Below are positions 1-6,447 of a stretch of DNA of 11,790 nucleotides, one piece after another. The DNA comes from Cyclobacteriaceae bacterium. GTDB lineage: Bacteria > Bacteroidota > Bacteroidia > Cytophagales > Cyclobacteriaceae. The DNA lies in assembly GCA_030589835.1 (NCBI GenBank), contig JAUUZS010000064.1:1-11790 (forward strand), read 5' to 3'. The translations under genes and the position numbers were made by a program. The notes under the pieces were generated by a model. The model made no database searches. It saw only the letters and a program-made list of their open reading frames with translations, and was not told where the DNA came from. Within the stretch, counting starts at the first letter, position 1, and every line of letters starts with the position of its first letter.

Positions 1-390
1 ACGATTGATATTAATCTTACCGGAGTGTTTAATAGTGTGCAAGCTTGTGTTCCTGCACTTAAAGAAAGCAAAGGGTATATCATTACCTTGGCTAGTTTGG
101 CGGGCACGAACTTCTTCGCTGGTGGATCAGCTTACAATGCAAGTAAGTTTGGGTTGGTTGGTTTTACGCAAGCCATGATGCTGGATTTGCGTCATGAGGG
201 GATCAATGTAAGTACGATCATGCCGGGATCTGTCGCCACCTATTTTAACGATCATATGCCCAATGATAAGGATGACTGGAAAATTCAAATTGAAGATTTG
301 GGACAAATGGTCATTGATTTGTTAAAAATGAATCCACGCACCTTGCCATCTAAAATTGAAGTCCGCCCAAGTCAGCCGCCAAGGAAATAA
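1..390 (+). CDS. Short-chain dehydrogenase/reductase (SDR), C-terminal part, cut by left edge
   Basis: This is the last 129 residues of an NAD(P)-dependent oxidoreductase of the classical SDR family. The open frame runs back to base 1 without a start, so the GTG at 25 is just an internal valine and the Rossmann nucleotide-binding N-terminus (TGxxxGIG) lies outside the window. The catalytic elements are visible: Asn in DINLTG (residue 5 of the visible part), Ser in TLASLAG (32), and the YNASK motif with Tyr45 and Lys49. The segment after IMPGSVAT matches the usual substrate-loop region, and the protein ends in EVRPSQPPRK, a tail I associate with 3-oxoacyl-ACP-reductase-like SDRs. The substrate cannot be told from this fragment. 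It is a cytosolic enzyme. The gene is convergent with the next one, with only 20 bp between their stop codons. Confidence 0.9.
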   Translation, partial: TIDINLTGVFNSVQACVPALKESKGYIITLASLAGTNFFAGGSAYNASKFGLVGFTQAMMLDLRHEGINVSTIMPGSVATYFNDHMPNDKDDWKIQIEDLGQMVIDLLKMNPRTLPSKIEVRPSQPPRK

Positions 391-410
391 TTCATAGAAA
401 GGGTAATAGT

Positions 411-806
411 TCAATCAGAAGTCACCCATTCTATTGCCTGATCCATGTTTAGAAAAGTTCTTGTTTCGGTTTGATTTTGCGCACAAATTTTATCCGCCAA
501 ATTAATTGAGATTAAATCATCTTGCACAACATAGGCTGCTTTTTGCAAACCCACTTGCTTCATTTTTGGGTAGTAATCCTTAACTAAATATTCTAATATC
601 AATTTGAAATTTCCTCGCATTCCTGATAGATCTACAACCTCACCAACGATTGATTTGTTGTGTATTAAACTATAGGTGTTTTCAAGGAGATTTTTAATCA
701 AGTCTGTTTTACGATTAATGAAAAGCTTATTGCTTTCATAAATCAAAATACGTTTGTCGTTATCATAAAAAGAGCTTCCGATTTCGTTTTTTAAAACAAA
801 TTGCAT
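411..806 (-). CDS. Small STAS-like protein of unknown role
   Basis: This 131-residue soluble protein has no signal peptide or membrane segment. Its layout resembles small STAS/SpoIIAA-like proteins of Bacteroidota: an N-terminal beta hairpin (KRILIYESNKLFI, about 18-30), a helix, a strand with VVDLSGMRG (57-64), a helix ending in YYPKMKQVG (78-86), a strand AAYVVQDD (90-97), and a C-terminal helix with MDQAIEWV (121-128), the typical end where the last helix packs on the sheet. The Ser-Gly after the VVDL strand lies where anti-sigma-factor antagonists carry their phosphorylated Ser/Thr, but no kinase partner is encoded nearby, so I do not infer a partner-switching role. The ATG at 806 is the only sensible start. 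The family call is from pattern recognition of the fold and is moderate. Confidence 0.7.
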   Translation of the reverse strand: MQFVLKNEIGSSFYDNDKRILIYESNKLFINRKTDLIKNLLENTYSLIHNKSIVGEVVDLSGMRGNFKLILEYLVKDYYPKMKQVGLQKAAYVVQDDLISINLADKICAQNQTETRTFLNMDQAIEWVTSD

Positions 807-969
807 TGGATCGTAGAATTAGAACACATGAAATTAGATTTTTTTTTAATTTTCACACAATGTATACGGATTGGATTCCATGACTCCGATTAAAATTGAC
901 CTTAGGTCGACAATCAAAGAAATAATTCATTCTAGATTTTAACAGGGAATAAACTCCTATATGCTCAGA

Positions 970-1761
970 TCAATTTTTTGGAATCCATCGAATGGCGAAA
1001 TATTCACACTGTCCTTCTCCAATATTGCGTATTCCATGTGGGATGTTGGAATTGAGGAAAATCAATGACCCTGCCTCGGCTTTATGAGGTTGGTCATCAA
1101 TCAATTCTTCCACCTCTCCTTTTAATATCAGGATGATTTCTTCATCGCCATGAGTATGTTGGCCATGGCTAGTGATGCCCTCATTTAAGGTAGTCACGTG
1201 CATTTCCAGCTCCTGAAGCATGGAAGTTGCTTGCCTCAGTACGGTTCTTCGTGCACCTTTTGATGTTTTTTTATACTCAAATTCATTCCAGTCGTACATC
1301 AATGATTTTTGTGAGCTTGTCGTTGAAGGTTTTTTAAAATCATGTGTTCTCCATTTTATGATGTAATAAGAGGCATTGGTTTTTCCGGCATTAGAAAGCC
1401 CATGCTCATCGCCCGGCATTGCCAACACAATACTTCCGGGGCCTAAAATTCGTTCTTCCGATCCTACGGTTTGTTTTATTTTTCCTTCCTTCACAATAAT
1501 CAGCTCTTCAAAATCCTGATGTGTATGGCTGCCATGTGGGGCTTTTCCTGGCCGGAGCGTGGTCACATGAATTTCTAGCCTTTCAAATACCTTGGATTGC
1601 CCATCAAGTATTTGTCTTCGTTCACCTGAATTTGTAGATTGGACTTCCAGGGTATTCCAGTTGTGTACTTTTGATTCTAGTTTTTCTGAACCAGTTGGAT
1701 TTGTTGAAAAAGCAGTACTAGCTAATAACATAAATAACAGTAAGAGTCGTTGAGAAATCAT
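970..1761 (-). CDS. Exported bicupin (two tandem cupin domains)
   Basis: This 263-residue protein begins with a short basic start and a hydrophobic stretch (residues 5-18, ending STAFS) that looks like a signal peptide, so it is probably periplasmic. Two cupin domains follow, about 60-140 and 183-260. Each has the metal-binding first motif, HGSHTHQDFEE (His79, His81, Glu85/86) and HGQHTHGDEE (His202, His204, Glu207/208), and the second motif with its histidine (His120 and His242). The halves are clearly related: each starts with a WN element and each has an EIHVTTL/EMHVTTL strand before the metal motif, so the gene arose by internal duplication. Both metal sites look intact. Bicupins include oxalate decarboxylases, ureidoglycine aminohydrolases and quercetinases, and nothing here selects among them. 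It is divergent from the DUF4407 gene. Confidence 0.85.
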   Translation of the reverse strand: MISQRLLLLFMLLASTAFSTNPTGSEKLESKVHNWNTLEVQSTNSGERRQILDGQSKVFERLEIHVTTLRPGKAPHGSHTHQDFEELIIVKEGKIKQTVGSEERILGPGSIVLAMPGDEHGLSNAGKTNASYYIIKWRTHDFKKPSTTSSQKSLMYDWNEFEYKKTSKGARRTVLRQATSMLQELEMHVTTLNEGITSHGQHTHGDEEIILILKGEVEELIDDQPHKAEAGSLIFLNSNIPHGIRNIGEGQCEYFAIRWIPKN

Positions 1762-1793
1762 AAGTGTGTTAAATGGTGCTAATGTTGATGTGC

Positions 1794-1824
1794 TAAAAGT
1801 ACGAAAGGCAGGTTATCATTCAAA
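1794..1824 (-). promoter_or_regulatory. Candidate Bacteroidota-type promoter for the bicupin gene
   Basis: Read on the minus strand, TTTG (1824-1821) is followed after exactly 19 bases by TACTTTTA (1801-1794), which matches the Bacteroidota -7 box TAnnTTTG except for the last base. The start of transcription would fall near 1788, about 27 bases ahead of the ATG at 1761. The fit is good but short motifs of this kind occur by chance in AT-rich DNA. Confidence 0.4.
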
Positions 1825-1895
1825 GCGCATTAAGTTTAAATAAAAATCAGAACACTTGTTGTTCACTTCTGTACATGCCATAAAAGATAATTCCT

Positions 1896-1903
1896 TATTT
1901 TTG
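1896..1903 (+). promoter_or_regulatory. Candidate -7 box for the DUF4407 gene
   Basis: TATTTTTG is a perfect match to the Bacteroidota -7 consensus TAnnTTTG and is oriented toward the downstream gene, about 90 bases before its ATG. I could not find a TTTG -33 element at the usual distance, so this is a partial promoter call. Confidence 0.35.
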
Positions 1904-1991
1904 CACGAATTTCCAAGTTTATAACGTTGGCACATTAGTTGAATGAAAATGTGATCCACCAGGCAGGTATTGACAGCTAAATTGTAGAATC

Positions 1992-3044
1992 ATGAAAAAA
2001 ATTAAATACTTCTTTTGGCTATGTTCGGGAGCCAACCGGCCACTTCTTGAGCAATGCCCTACCGAAGGTTCAAAATACGTGGGTATTGGTGGAACCATTT
2101 TTTTTACAGGAATATTTGCGGCCCTTTCAGCTGCTTATGCTTTATTCACTGTATTTGAAAACTATATTGTGGCAACCTTATTCGGTATTGTTTGGGGATT
2201 AATGATCTTTAATCTTGATCGTTATATTGTTTCCAGCATGCGAAAAGCGGGGAATGCCAAAAAGGAATTTTATACTGCGTTGCCAAGAATTATTTTGGCA
2301 GTATTTATATCAATTGTTATTGCCAAGCCACTGGAATTGAAAATTTTTGAAAAGGAAATTAATTCTGAATTGAAATTGGTGGAGCAAAAGTCTTTCGTTG
2401 AAAAAGAAAATGTGGTAAAACAACGATTTGTGGAAGAACAGCAAGCGTTAAATCAGGAACTTGAAAAGTTAAAGACGGAAATACAGCACAAAGCCGCAAA
2501 AAGAGATGAATTGAGAAGTTTTGCGCGCCAGGAAGCAGACGGTACAGGAGGAAGTATGAAGCGAAATGCAGGCCCAATTTATAAAATAAAGAAAGCAGAC
2601 GCTGACCGGGTGGATCAGGAATTGAGTGAGCTAAGTATAAAAAACCAGGCATTGATTGCCGCTAACTACACAAGACTAAAGGATATAGAGGTTTTATTGT
2701 CTGGTGAGATTCTATCTATAGAAAAGGGAAAAATGGATGGCCCGGCAGCAAGAATGGACGCATTGAGCAATATTACTGCCAAAAGTGAGGCGATTTGGTT
2801 GGCCAATTGGTTTATCATTCTATTATTTATTGCGGTAGAAACTGCACCTGTATTTGTGAAATTAATCTCCACAAGAGGGCCATATGATCACTTGTTGTTG
2901 GTAGAGGAACGAGCTATAGAAAGTTTGATGTATGAGCAACTGGCCAAACAAAACGTGGGCGTTAAAAAAAGAACGAAGGGTTATCCAGCCTTGGAAAAAG
3001 AATATATCGATACCAAGCTGGAAACGAGCCTCGACCGAAGTTGA
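1992..3044 (+). CDS. DUF4407 family membrane protein with a central coiled coil
   Basis: This 350-residue protein fits the DUF4407 family along its length. It opens with MKKIKYFFWLCSGAN, a characteristic amphipathic start. Three membrane segments follow (about 29-51, 57-78 and 97-114), with the conserved NLDRYIV motif at 74-80 directly after the second. A long charged helical region (about 118-245) rich in Glu, Lys and Gln is probably a coiled coil, and a fourth membrane segment (about 267-289) carries VETAPVFVKL. With four segments, the coiled coil sits between TM3 and TM4, on the outer face if the N-terminus is cytoplasmic, by alternation of segments. The molecular function of the family is not known to me. 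The gene stands alone on its strand, so its neighbours do not help. The ATG at 1992 gives the family-typical N-terminus. Confidence 0.88.
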   Translation: MKKIKYFFWLCSGANRPLLEQCPTEGSKYVGIGGTIFFTGIFAALSAAYALFTVFENYIVATLFGIVWGLMIFNLDRYIVSSMRKAGNAKKEFYTALPRIILAVFISIVIAKPLELKIFEKEINSELKLVEQKSFVEKENVVKQRFVEEQQALNQELEKLKTEIQHKAAKRDELRSFARQEADGTGGSMKRNAGPIYKIKKADADRVDQELSELSIKNQALIAANYTRLKDIEVLLSGEILSIEKGKMDGPAARMDALSNITAKSEAIWLANWFIILLFIAVETAPVFVKLISTRGPYDHLLLVEERAIESLMYEQLAKQNVGVKKRTKGYPALEKEYIDTKLETSLDRS

Positions 3045-3151
3045 ATAAAGATTGAATAAAGATTGAGAAGAGATTGATGGAGAGTGAAGAGAGATTGATA
3101 AATCAAGCCTCCCAATCTTTTAACTGCCATTGCTACTGCTACTTGCTACTT
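3042..3151. repeat. Degenerate short direct repeats downstream of the DUF4407 gene
   Basis: From the stop codon on, the DNA is built of near-copies of an 11-base unit, (A)AAGATTGAATA, drifting to AGATTGAGAAG, AGATTGATGG and GAGATTGATAA. AAAGATTG at 3047-3054 and 3058-3065 is matched by its complement CAATCTTT at 3113-3120, so the tract could fold back on itself. It is followed by TGCTACTGCTACTTGCTACT (3131-3150), a second short repeat. No coding frame of note crosses it. It is probably slipped-strand repeat DNA and could serve as a weak transcript end. Confidence 0.55.
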
Positions 3152-3223
3152 TTCAGTGTATTATTCCTGGAAGAAAGAAGGACGCTTCCCAGAAGACTCT
3201 ACAATTTATAAATATACACTCTA

Positions 3224-3309
3224 CGTCATCCATAGGGAGGTGACGGCCGAAGGATCTTATTGAACGGATACCCTCATTATTAAGACGCTTCGCTTCGCTC
3301 TGGGTGACG
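3224..3309. repeat. 86-bp intergenic element with imperfect inverted ends (candidate dispersed repeat)
   Basis: The element starts with CGTCATCC (3224-3231) and ends with GGGTGACG (3302-3309), inverted copies of each other with one mismatch. Inside are GGTGACGGCCGAAGGATC and CGCTTCGCTTCGCTCTGGG. This resembles small dispersed intergenic repeats seen in several bacterial genomes, in which a GTCACCC-GAGCGAAGCGAAG block is paired with GATCCTTCGGCCGTCACC. GC content is higher than in the flanks. It carries no transposase. A short minus-strand open frame across it (3153-3350) shows no protein-like features and is not called. Only one copy is in this window, so dispersal is inferred. Confidence 0.5.
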
Positions 3310-3418
3310 AGTATTAGATTTGACTCTTCGACTTTTCGAAATGGACTCAATATTTCTAATTTGGAAATGTGAGCGACACAACTTTATCTCAAGCGCCGAA
3401 CCAGGAAGCCTGACTTGA

Positions 3419-3955
3419 CTAATTGGTAAACCTTAATTTATAATCTTCTAAAGCATTATTTACAATTTTTATTGCGTCATCCTTGCCACCAAATTCATCC
3501 TCAACAACAGAGGTTTTATTTTCCAGTTTTTTATAATCCTCAAAAAAGTTTTTGATCTCTCTAAAGAAATGATCCGGTAATTCAGAAACATCATCATAAT
3601 GAATGACGCTCATGTCATTATCAGCAACAGCAATTATTTTATCATCTGCTTCGCCTTGATCCAACATGCGCATTACGCCGATCACTTTACAAGGGACAAT
3701 ACATAGCGGAACGATCGTTATTTGTGATAAAACGAGTATATCCAACGGATCTTTGTCGTCGCAGTAGGTACGTGGTATAAAGCCATAATTTGCGGGATAA
3801 TACATCGATGAATATAAAACACGATCCAGCCTCAGTAATCCGCTTTTTTTATCGAGTTCATATTTTGCCCTAATATTTTTTGGGATTTCAATTATACCAT
3901 TGACAAATTCAGGACTGTTTAATCCTGGACTGATATCATGCCATGGATGTTTCAT
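3419..3955 (-). CDS. ppa: Inorganic pyrophosphatase (soluble, family I)
   Basis: This enzyme hydrolyses pyrophosphate to two phosphates in the cytosol and so pulls biosynthetic reactions forward. All landmarks of family I are present. [17 protein letters not shown] holds the first catalytic Glu, Lys and Glu, and LDRVL the Arg. [13 protein letters not shown] is the usual central strand. [10 protein letters not shown] holds the three metal-binding Asp residues; its second position is Lys where the classic signature has a small or acidic residue. The run [16 protein letters not shown] supplies the later Asp, Asp and Lys. At 178 residues the length is normal. An upstream in-frame ATG at 3988 would add 11 residues ([11 protein letters not shown]) not typical of the family, so I chose the ATG at 3955, giving MKHPWHDI. 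The gene has a gap of about 350 bp from the kinase gene and is probably transcribed alone. Confidence 0.95.
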   Translation of the reverse strand: MKHPWHDISPGLNSPEFVNGIIEIPKNIRAKYELDKKSGLLRLDRVLYSSMYYPANYGFIPRTYCDDKDPLDILVLSQITIVPLCIVPCKVIGVMRMLDQGEADDKIIAVADNDMSVIHYDDVSELPDHFFREIKNFFEDYKKLENKTSVVEDEFGGKDDAIKIVNNALEDYKLRFTN

Positions 3956-4307
3956 TGTTATAGGTTTTTGTGAAAAATGTAAAAACATTGTAATATATTA
4001 ATTCCCCATGTCAAAACGATTATTTGCTCATGGAAAAAAAGCTACTATTTTAAGCCTGCTGTCGAGGTATTGGAAAAGTAAACTAGCGTGAATGTAATGA
4101 CTTTTTTATGCCTCTTCGCATGTTGTAATCAATTTTCAAAAATAGGCCCTTTATTAATTGATGGTCTAGTTTGTGGTTTTAAAAATAACACAACAACAAA
4201 CAAACCCGTAATTGAGCTTATAGTTTAGAATATTTGCAGAAATATAATTTTTCTTTGAAAAGGAAGTTGTTACACTCGATATTATAGGATATAAGGCATG
4301 GAGAGGC
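3956..4307. other. Gene-free spacer between pyrophosphatase and kinase genes
   Basis: No convincing gene is seen here. A 43-codon plus-strand frame (4097-4228) exists but lacks support. GTTTGTGGTT (4169-4178) and AACAACAAAC (4192-4201) form a ten-base inverted repeat with one mismatch and a 13-base loop. It lies downstream of the kinase stop codon but has no T-run, so a terminator role is only possible. The pyrophosphatase promoter should be in the left part, but no clean TAnnTTTG box was found. Confidence 0.4.
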
Positions 4308-5579
4308 TTATTTACTCTTATCAAATACCACCGTTAATATGTGCTGTTCGTTTTGATAAGCGTACCTAATTTCATAATTATTGATGTCACAAATCTTCTT
4401 GACGATGGCCAATCCAAGTCCGATGGTTTTGCCACTTTGATTGTCTTTTTTAAATCGTTTAAAAAGTGATTCAGCGGGGGAAGTCAATGGTACTCCGGCA
4501 TTGGATATGATCAATGCATTTTGGGTAAGTTCCACAACAATATTTCCCCTGGCTATATTATGCCTTATGGCATTCTGAAATAAATTTGTAATCAGGACTT
4601 GTATAAGAATTGGATCGGAATGCACAATGACCTGATCTTCAATACGATGGTCGATTTTAATTTCTTTTAGGCTTAATAATTCCTGAAAATCAAAAATGGA
4701 ATTGTTTATTTTTTCAGAGAGATTAACTTTCTGCAAATTCGTAAATTCATTGTTTTCAATTTTAGTAAGTAATCCCAGGGATCTGCTCATTTTCGATAAA
4801 TGGTCGATGGCTTCATACGAAGAATTGATTAACAACAGCTGCTCCTTATCGAGGTTTTTGTACTGCATCAAGAGCTCAATTTTTCCTTTTGCCACAGCAA
4901 GGGGAGTTTGCATTTCATGGGAAGCATTTTCGGAAAACTCTTTAAGGTTTTTGTAATCAATCTGACTTTTTTCTATCATTCGATTGAGAATAGCATTCAA
5001 TTCCTTAAATTCTTTGGTGTTTGTTTTTTCCAAATTAAGGACCCCTTCGTCATTCAAACGAAAATTCTTAATCGCCTGAAGCGTCGTATTAAATGGGCGA
5101 AATAGCCATGTGGATACCAAAAAACTAAAGGTCACTAATGCGATTCCCAATATGATGAATAAGCGTGTCTGAGATTTGAATACACCGGCAAAAATATCAT
5201 CTGATTCTACTATGACATCAAAAATCTCAATTTTGTAGGTTTTGCCAACGATCTTCCGAATTACTTGTAGCTTTCTGTGGGTCTCCAGTCTTTGTATTCT
5301 GGGGTTGGGGTGAGCGGCCAATGTATCGCCAAAGGAGAAACTTGATTCCTCGTTTGAGTCATCTATTTCTCTGATGCTGAGGTTGGTAGAAATAAAGGCA
5401 AAAGGAGATTCCCCATTTTCGATTGAATTTTGAAGACTCCATAAACGCGAAATCAGGTACCTGTCGGTCTCAGTTTGTATCTGAGTCTGAAAAATATTAA
5501 AACTGATGATGCCCCCGACCCCGAAAACAAACAGGGTTATAATCAGATAATAAAGCGTTACCTTAAGCAGTAATCTCAT
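4308..5579 (-). CDS. Membrane sensor histidine kinase
   Basis: This 423-residue kinase senses an envelope signal and phosphorylates the regulator encoded just upstream. Membrane segments at about 7-29 and 138-160 enclose a sensor region of about 110 residues with no recognised domain. A HAMP-like linker follows, starting at RPF (161-163). The HisKA dimerisation domain carries the H-box SENASHEMQTPLAVAKG with His221 as phosphate acceptor. The ATP-binding domain has an N-box around NLFQNAIRHN (332-341), a G1 region ISNAGVPL (358-365), an F-box-like LFKRF (372-376) and a G2 box GLGLAIV (387-393). The G1 region has Asn in place of the usual Asp; I recall such variants in Bacteroidota kinases. The ATG overlaps the regulator's stop codon (TAATG), so the two are translationally coupled. 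The signal cannot be told from the sequence. Confidence 0.93.
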   Translation of the reverse strand: MRLLLKVTLYYLIITLFVFGVGGIISFNIFQTQIQTETDRYLISRLWSLQNSIENGESPFAFISTNLSIREIDDSNEESSFSFGDTLAAHPNPRIQRLETHRKLQVIRKIVGKTYKIEIFDVIVESDDIFAGVFKSQTRLFIILGIALVTFSFLVSTWLFRPFNTTLQAIKNFRLNDEGVLNLEKTNTKEFKELNAILNRMIEKSQIDYKNLKEFSENASHEMQTPLAVAKGKIELLMQYKNLDKEQLLLINSSYEAIDHLSKMSRSLGLLTKIENNEFTNLQKVNLSEKINNSIFDFQELLSLKEIKIDHRIEDQVIVHSDPILIQVLITNLFQNAIRHNIARGNIVVELTQNALIISNAGVPLTSPAESLFKRFKKDNQSGKTIGLGLAIVKKICDINNYEIRYAYQNEQHILTVVFDKSK

Positions 5580-6259
5580 TAGGATGAGGTATTGAATTTG
5601 TAACCCATGCCGTAGATTGTATTGATATAATCCCCGCCACCTGCATGGATAATTTTTTTTCTCAAATTTTTGATGTGTTGGTAAACAAAGTCAAAAGAAT
5701 CGTAATAATCAACATGATCACCCCACAAATGTTCGGCAATGGATTGTTTGGTCAATACACGGTTTTGGTTTGAAATAAAGAAAACCAATAATTCATATTC
5801 CTTTTTGGTAAGGTCAAGCTTTGTTTCGGTAATAAATACATCACAAGCTTCAGTGTCAACTTTTATTTCATTGCATTCAAGCAATTTTATATTATTAAAA
5901 TTCTTCCGTCGGTATATGGCTTTTACCCTTGCATTTAATTCGGAAAGATGAAAGGGCTTGGTGATGTAATCGTCAGCTCCAAGATCCAAACCTTCGAGTT
6001 TATCCTCCAAAGAATTTTTGGCTGATGCAATCAATACCCCTGCTTCAGACGATTCATCCTTTAACGTTTTCAGCACATCCAGTCCATTCCCGTCAGGAAG
6101 CATTAAATCCAGAATTATGACATCATAAGCGAAGGATATAATTTTATCAATAGCCTGATTGTAGGTAAATGCCGTCTCACATATACTGCCTTCTTTAGCC
6201 AGATAGCTTTGGATGTTTTCTGACAATTCTATGTTATCTTCAACAATAAGTAATTTCAC
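5579..6259 (-). CDS. OmpR/PhoB-type response regulator
   Basis: This 226-residue DNA-binding regulator pairs with the kinase downstream. The receiver domain (about 1-118) has the acidic pair Glu7-Asp8, the phosphate acceptor Asp51 in VIILDLMLPDGNG, Ser79 in the switch position and Lys101 in the TKPF motif. The winged-helix DNA-binding domain (about 128-224) shows LTKKEYELLVFF, the RVLTKQSIAEHLWG helix region, VYQHIKNLRKKI as recognition helix and the closing YINTIYGMGYKF. The start is GTG at 6259: the frame has a stop at 6283-6281 and no ATG in between. A perfect AGGAGG lies 12 bases ahead of GTG, a longer gap than usual; a CTG codon directly before the GTG would sit 9 bases away. It is the first gene of a two-gene operon and is divergent from the large surface protein gene. 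Confidence 0.95.
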   Translation of the reverse strand: MKLLIVEDNIELSENIQSYLAKEGSICETAFTYNQAIDKIISFAYDVIILDLMLPDGNGLDVLKTLKDESSEAGVLIASAKNSLEDKLEGLDLGADDYITKPFHLSELNARVKAIYRRKNFNNIKLLECNEIKVDTEACDVFITETKLDLTKKEYELLVFFISNQNRVLTKQSIAEHLWGDHVDYYDSFDFVYQHIKNLRKKIIHAGGGDYINTIYGMGYKFNTSS

Positions 6260-6271
6260 CAGATAAGTAAC

Positions 6272-6277
6272 CCTCCT
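6272..6277 (-). promoter_or_regulatory. Strong ribosome binding site of the response regulator gene
   Basis: AGGAGG on the minus strand is a full anti-16S match, which is uncommon in Bacteroidota, where most genes here show none. It stands 12 bases from the GTG start and 9 from the preceding in-frame CTG. Confidence 0.5.
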
Positions 6278-6316
6278 GAATTAGATTAAAAATAACCATT
6301 CATAATAAAAATCAAC

Positions 6317-6324
6317 CAAAATTA
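6317..6324 (-). promoter_or_regulatory. Candidate -7 promoter box for the regulator-kinase operon
   Basis: On the minus strand this reads TAATTTTG, a perfect TAnnTTTG. Transcription would start near 6311, leaving a leader of about 50 bases that contains the AGGAGG. There is no TTTG at the -33 position; instead the 11-bp tandem repeat begins six bases upstream, as expected for a promoter that depends on a bound activator. Confidence 0.45.
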
Positions 6325-6330
6325 TAAAGC

Positions 6331-6353
6331 TATTTTGAAGATATTTTGAAGAT
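6331..6353. promoter_or_regulatory. Perfect 11-bp tandem repeat, candidate operator for the OmpR-type regulator
   Basis: TATTTTGAAGA occurs at 6331-6341 and again at 6342-6352, followed by a matching T at 6353. Regulators of this family usually bind as head-to-tail dimers on direct repeats one helical turn apart, so an 11-bp period suits them. The repeat lies in the shared upstream region of the regulator and the divergent surface protein gene, about 95 bases ahead of the latter's ATG. Binding is inferred from position and periodicity only. Confidence 0.5.
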
Positions 6354-6447
6354 CGTCAACATTTTAAGTAATATTCAATTTCTCTTTTTACTGCATATTT
6401 TTATTTGTATTTTTTCCTTGAACAAATTTAATGGGCTAACATCATTG

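Noticed and set aside
896..913. Short palindrome GACCTTAGGTC upstream of the STAS-like gene
   Set aside because: Five-base arms only, no link to a promoter box or known operator; chance occurrence is likely.
3042..3309. Possible CRISPR array because of short repeats
   Set aside because: The repeats are degenerate, about 11 bases long and lack unique spacers of even length; no cas genes are present.
3153..3350. Minus-strand 65-codon frame in the spacer between the DUF4407 and pyrophosphatase genes
   Set aside because: It runs straight across the candidate dispersed repeat and has no protein-like features.
4097..4228. Plus-strand 43-codon frame starting MTFLCLFACC, resembling a small lipoprotein start
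   Set aside because: Too short, no ribosome binding site or promoter box, its tail is low-complexity (KNNTTTNK), and AT-rich spacers give such frames by chance.
6346..6447. TTG start that would extend the large surface protein by 34 residues
   Set aside because: TTG lies within the 11-bp tandem repeat and would place a second hydrophobic stretch before the signal peptide; the ATG at 6448 gives a normal signal peptide.
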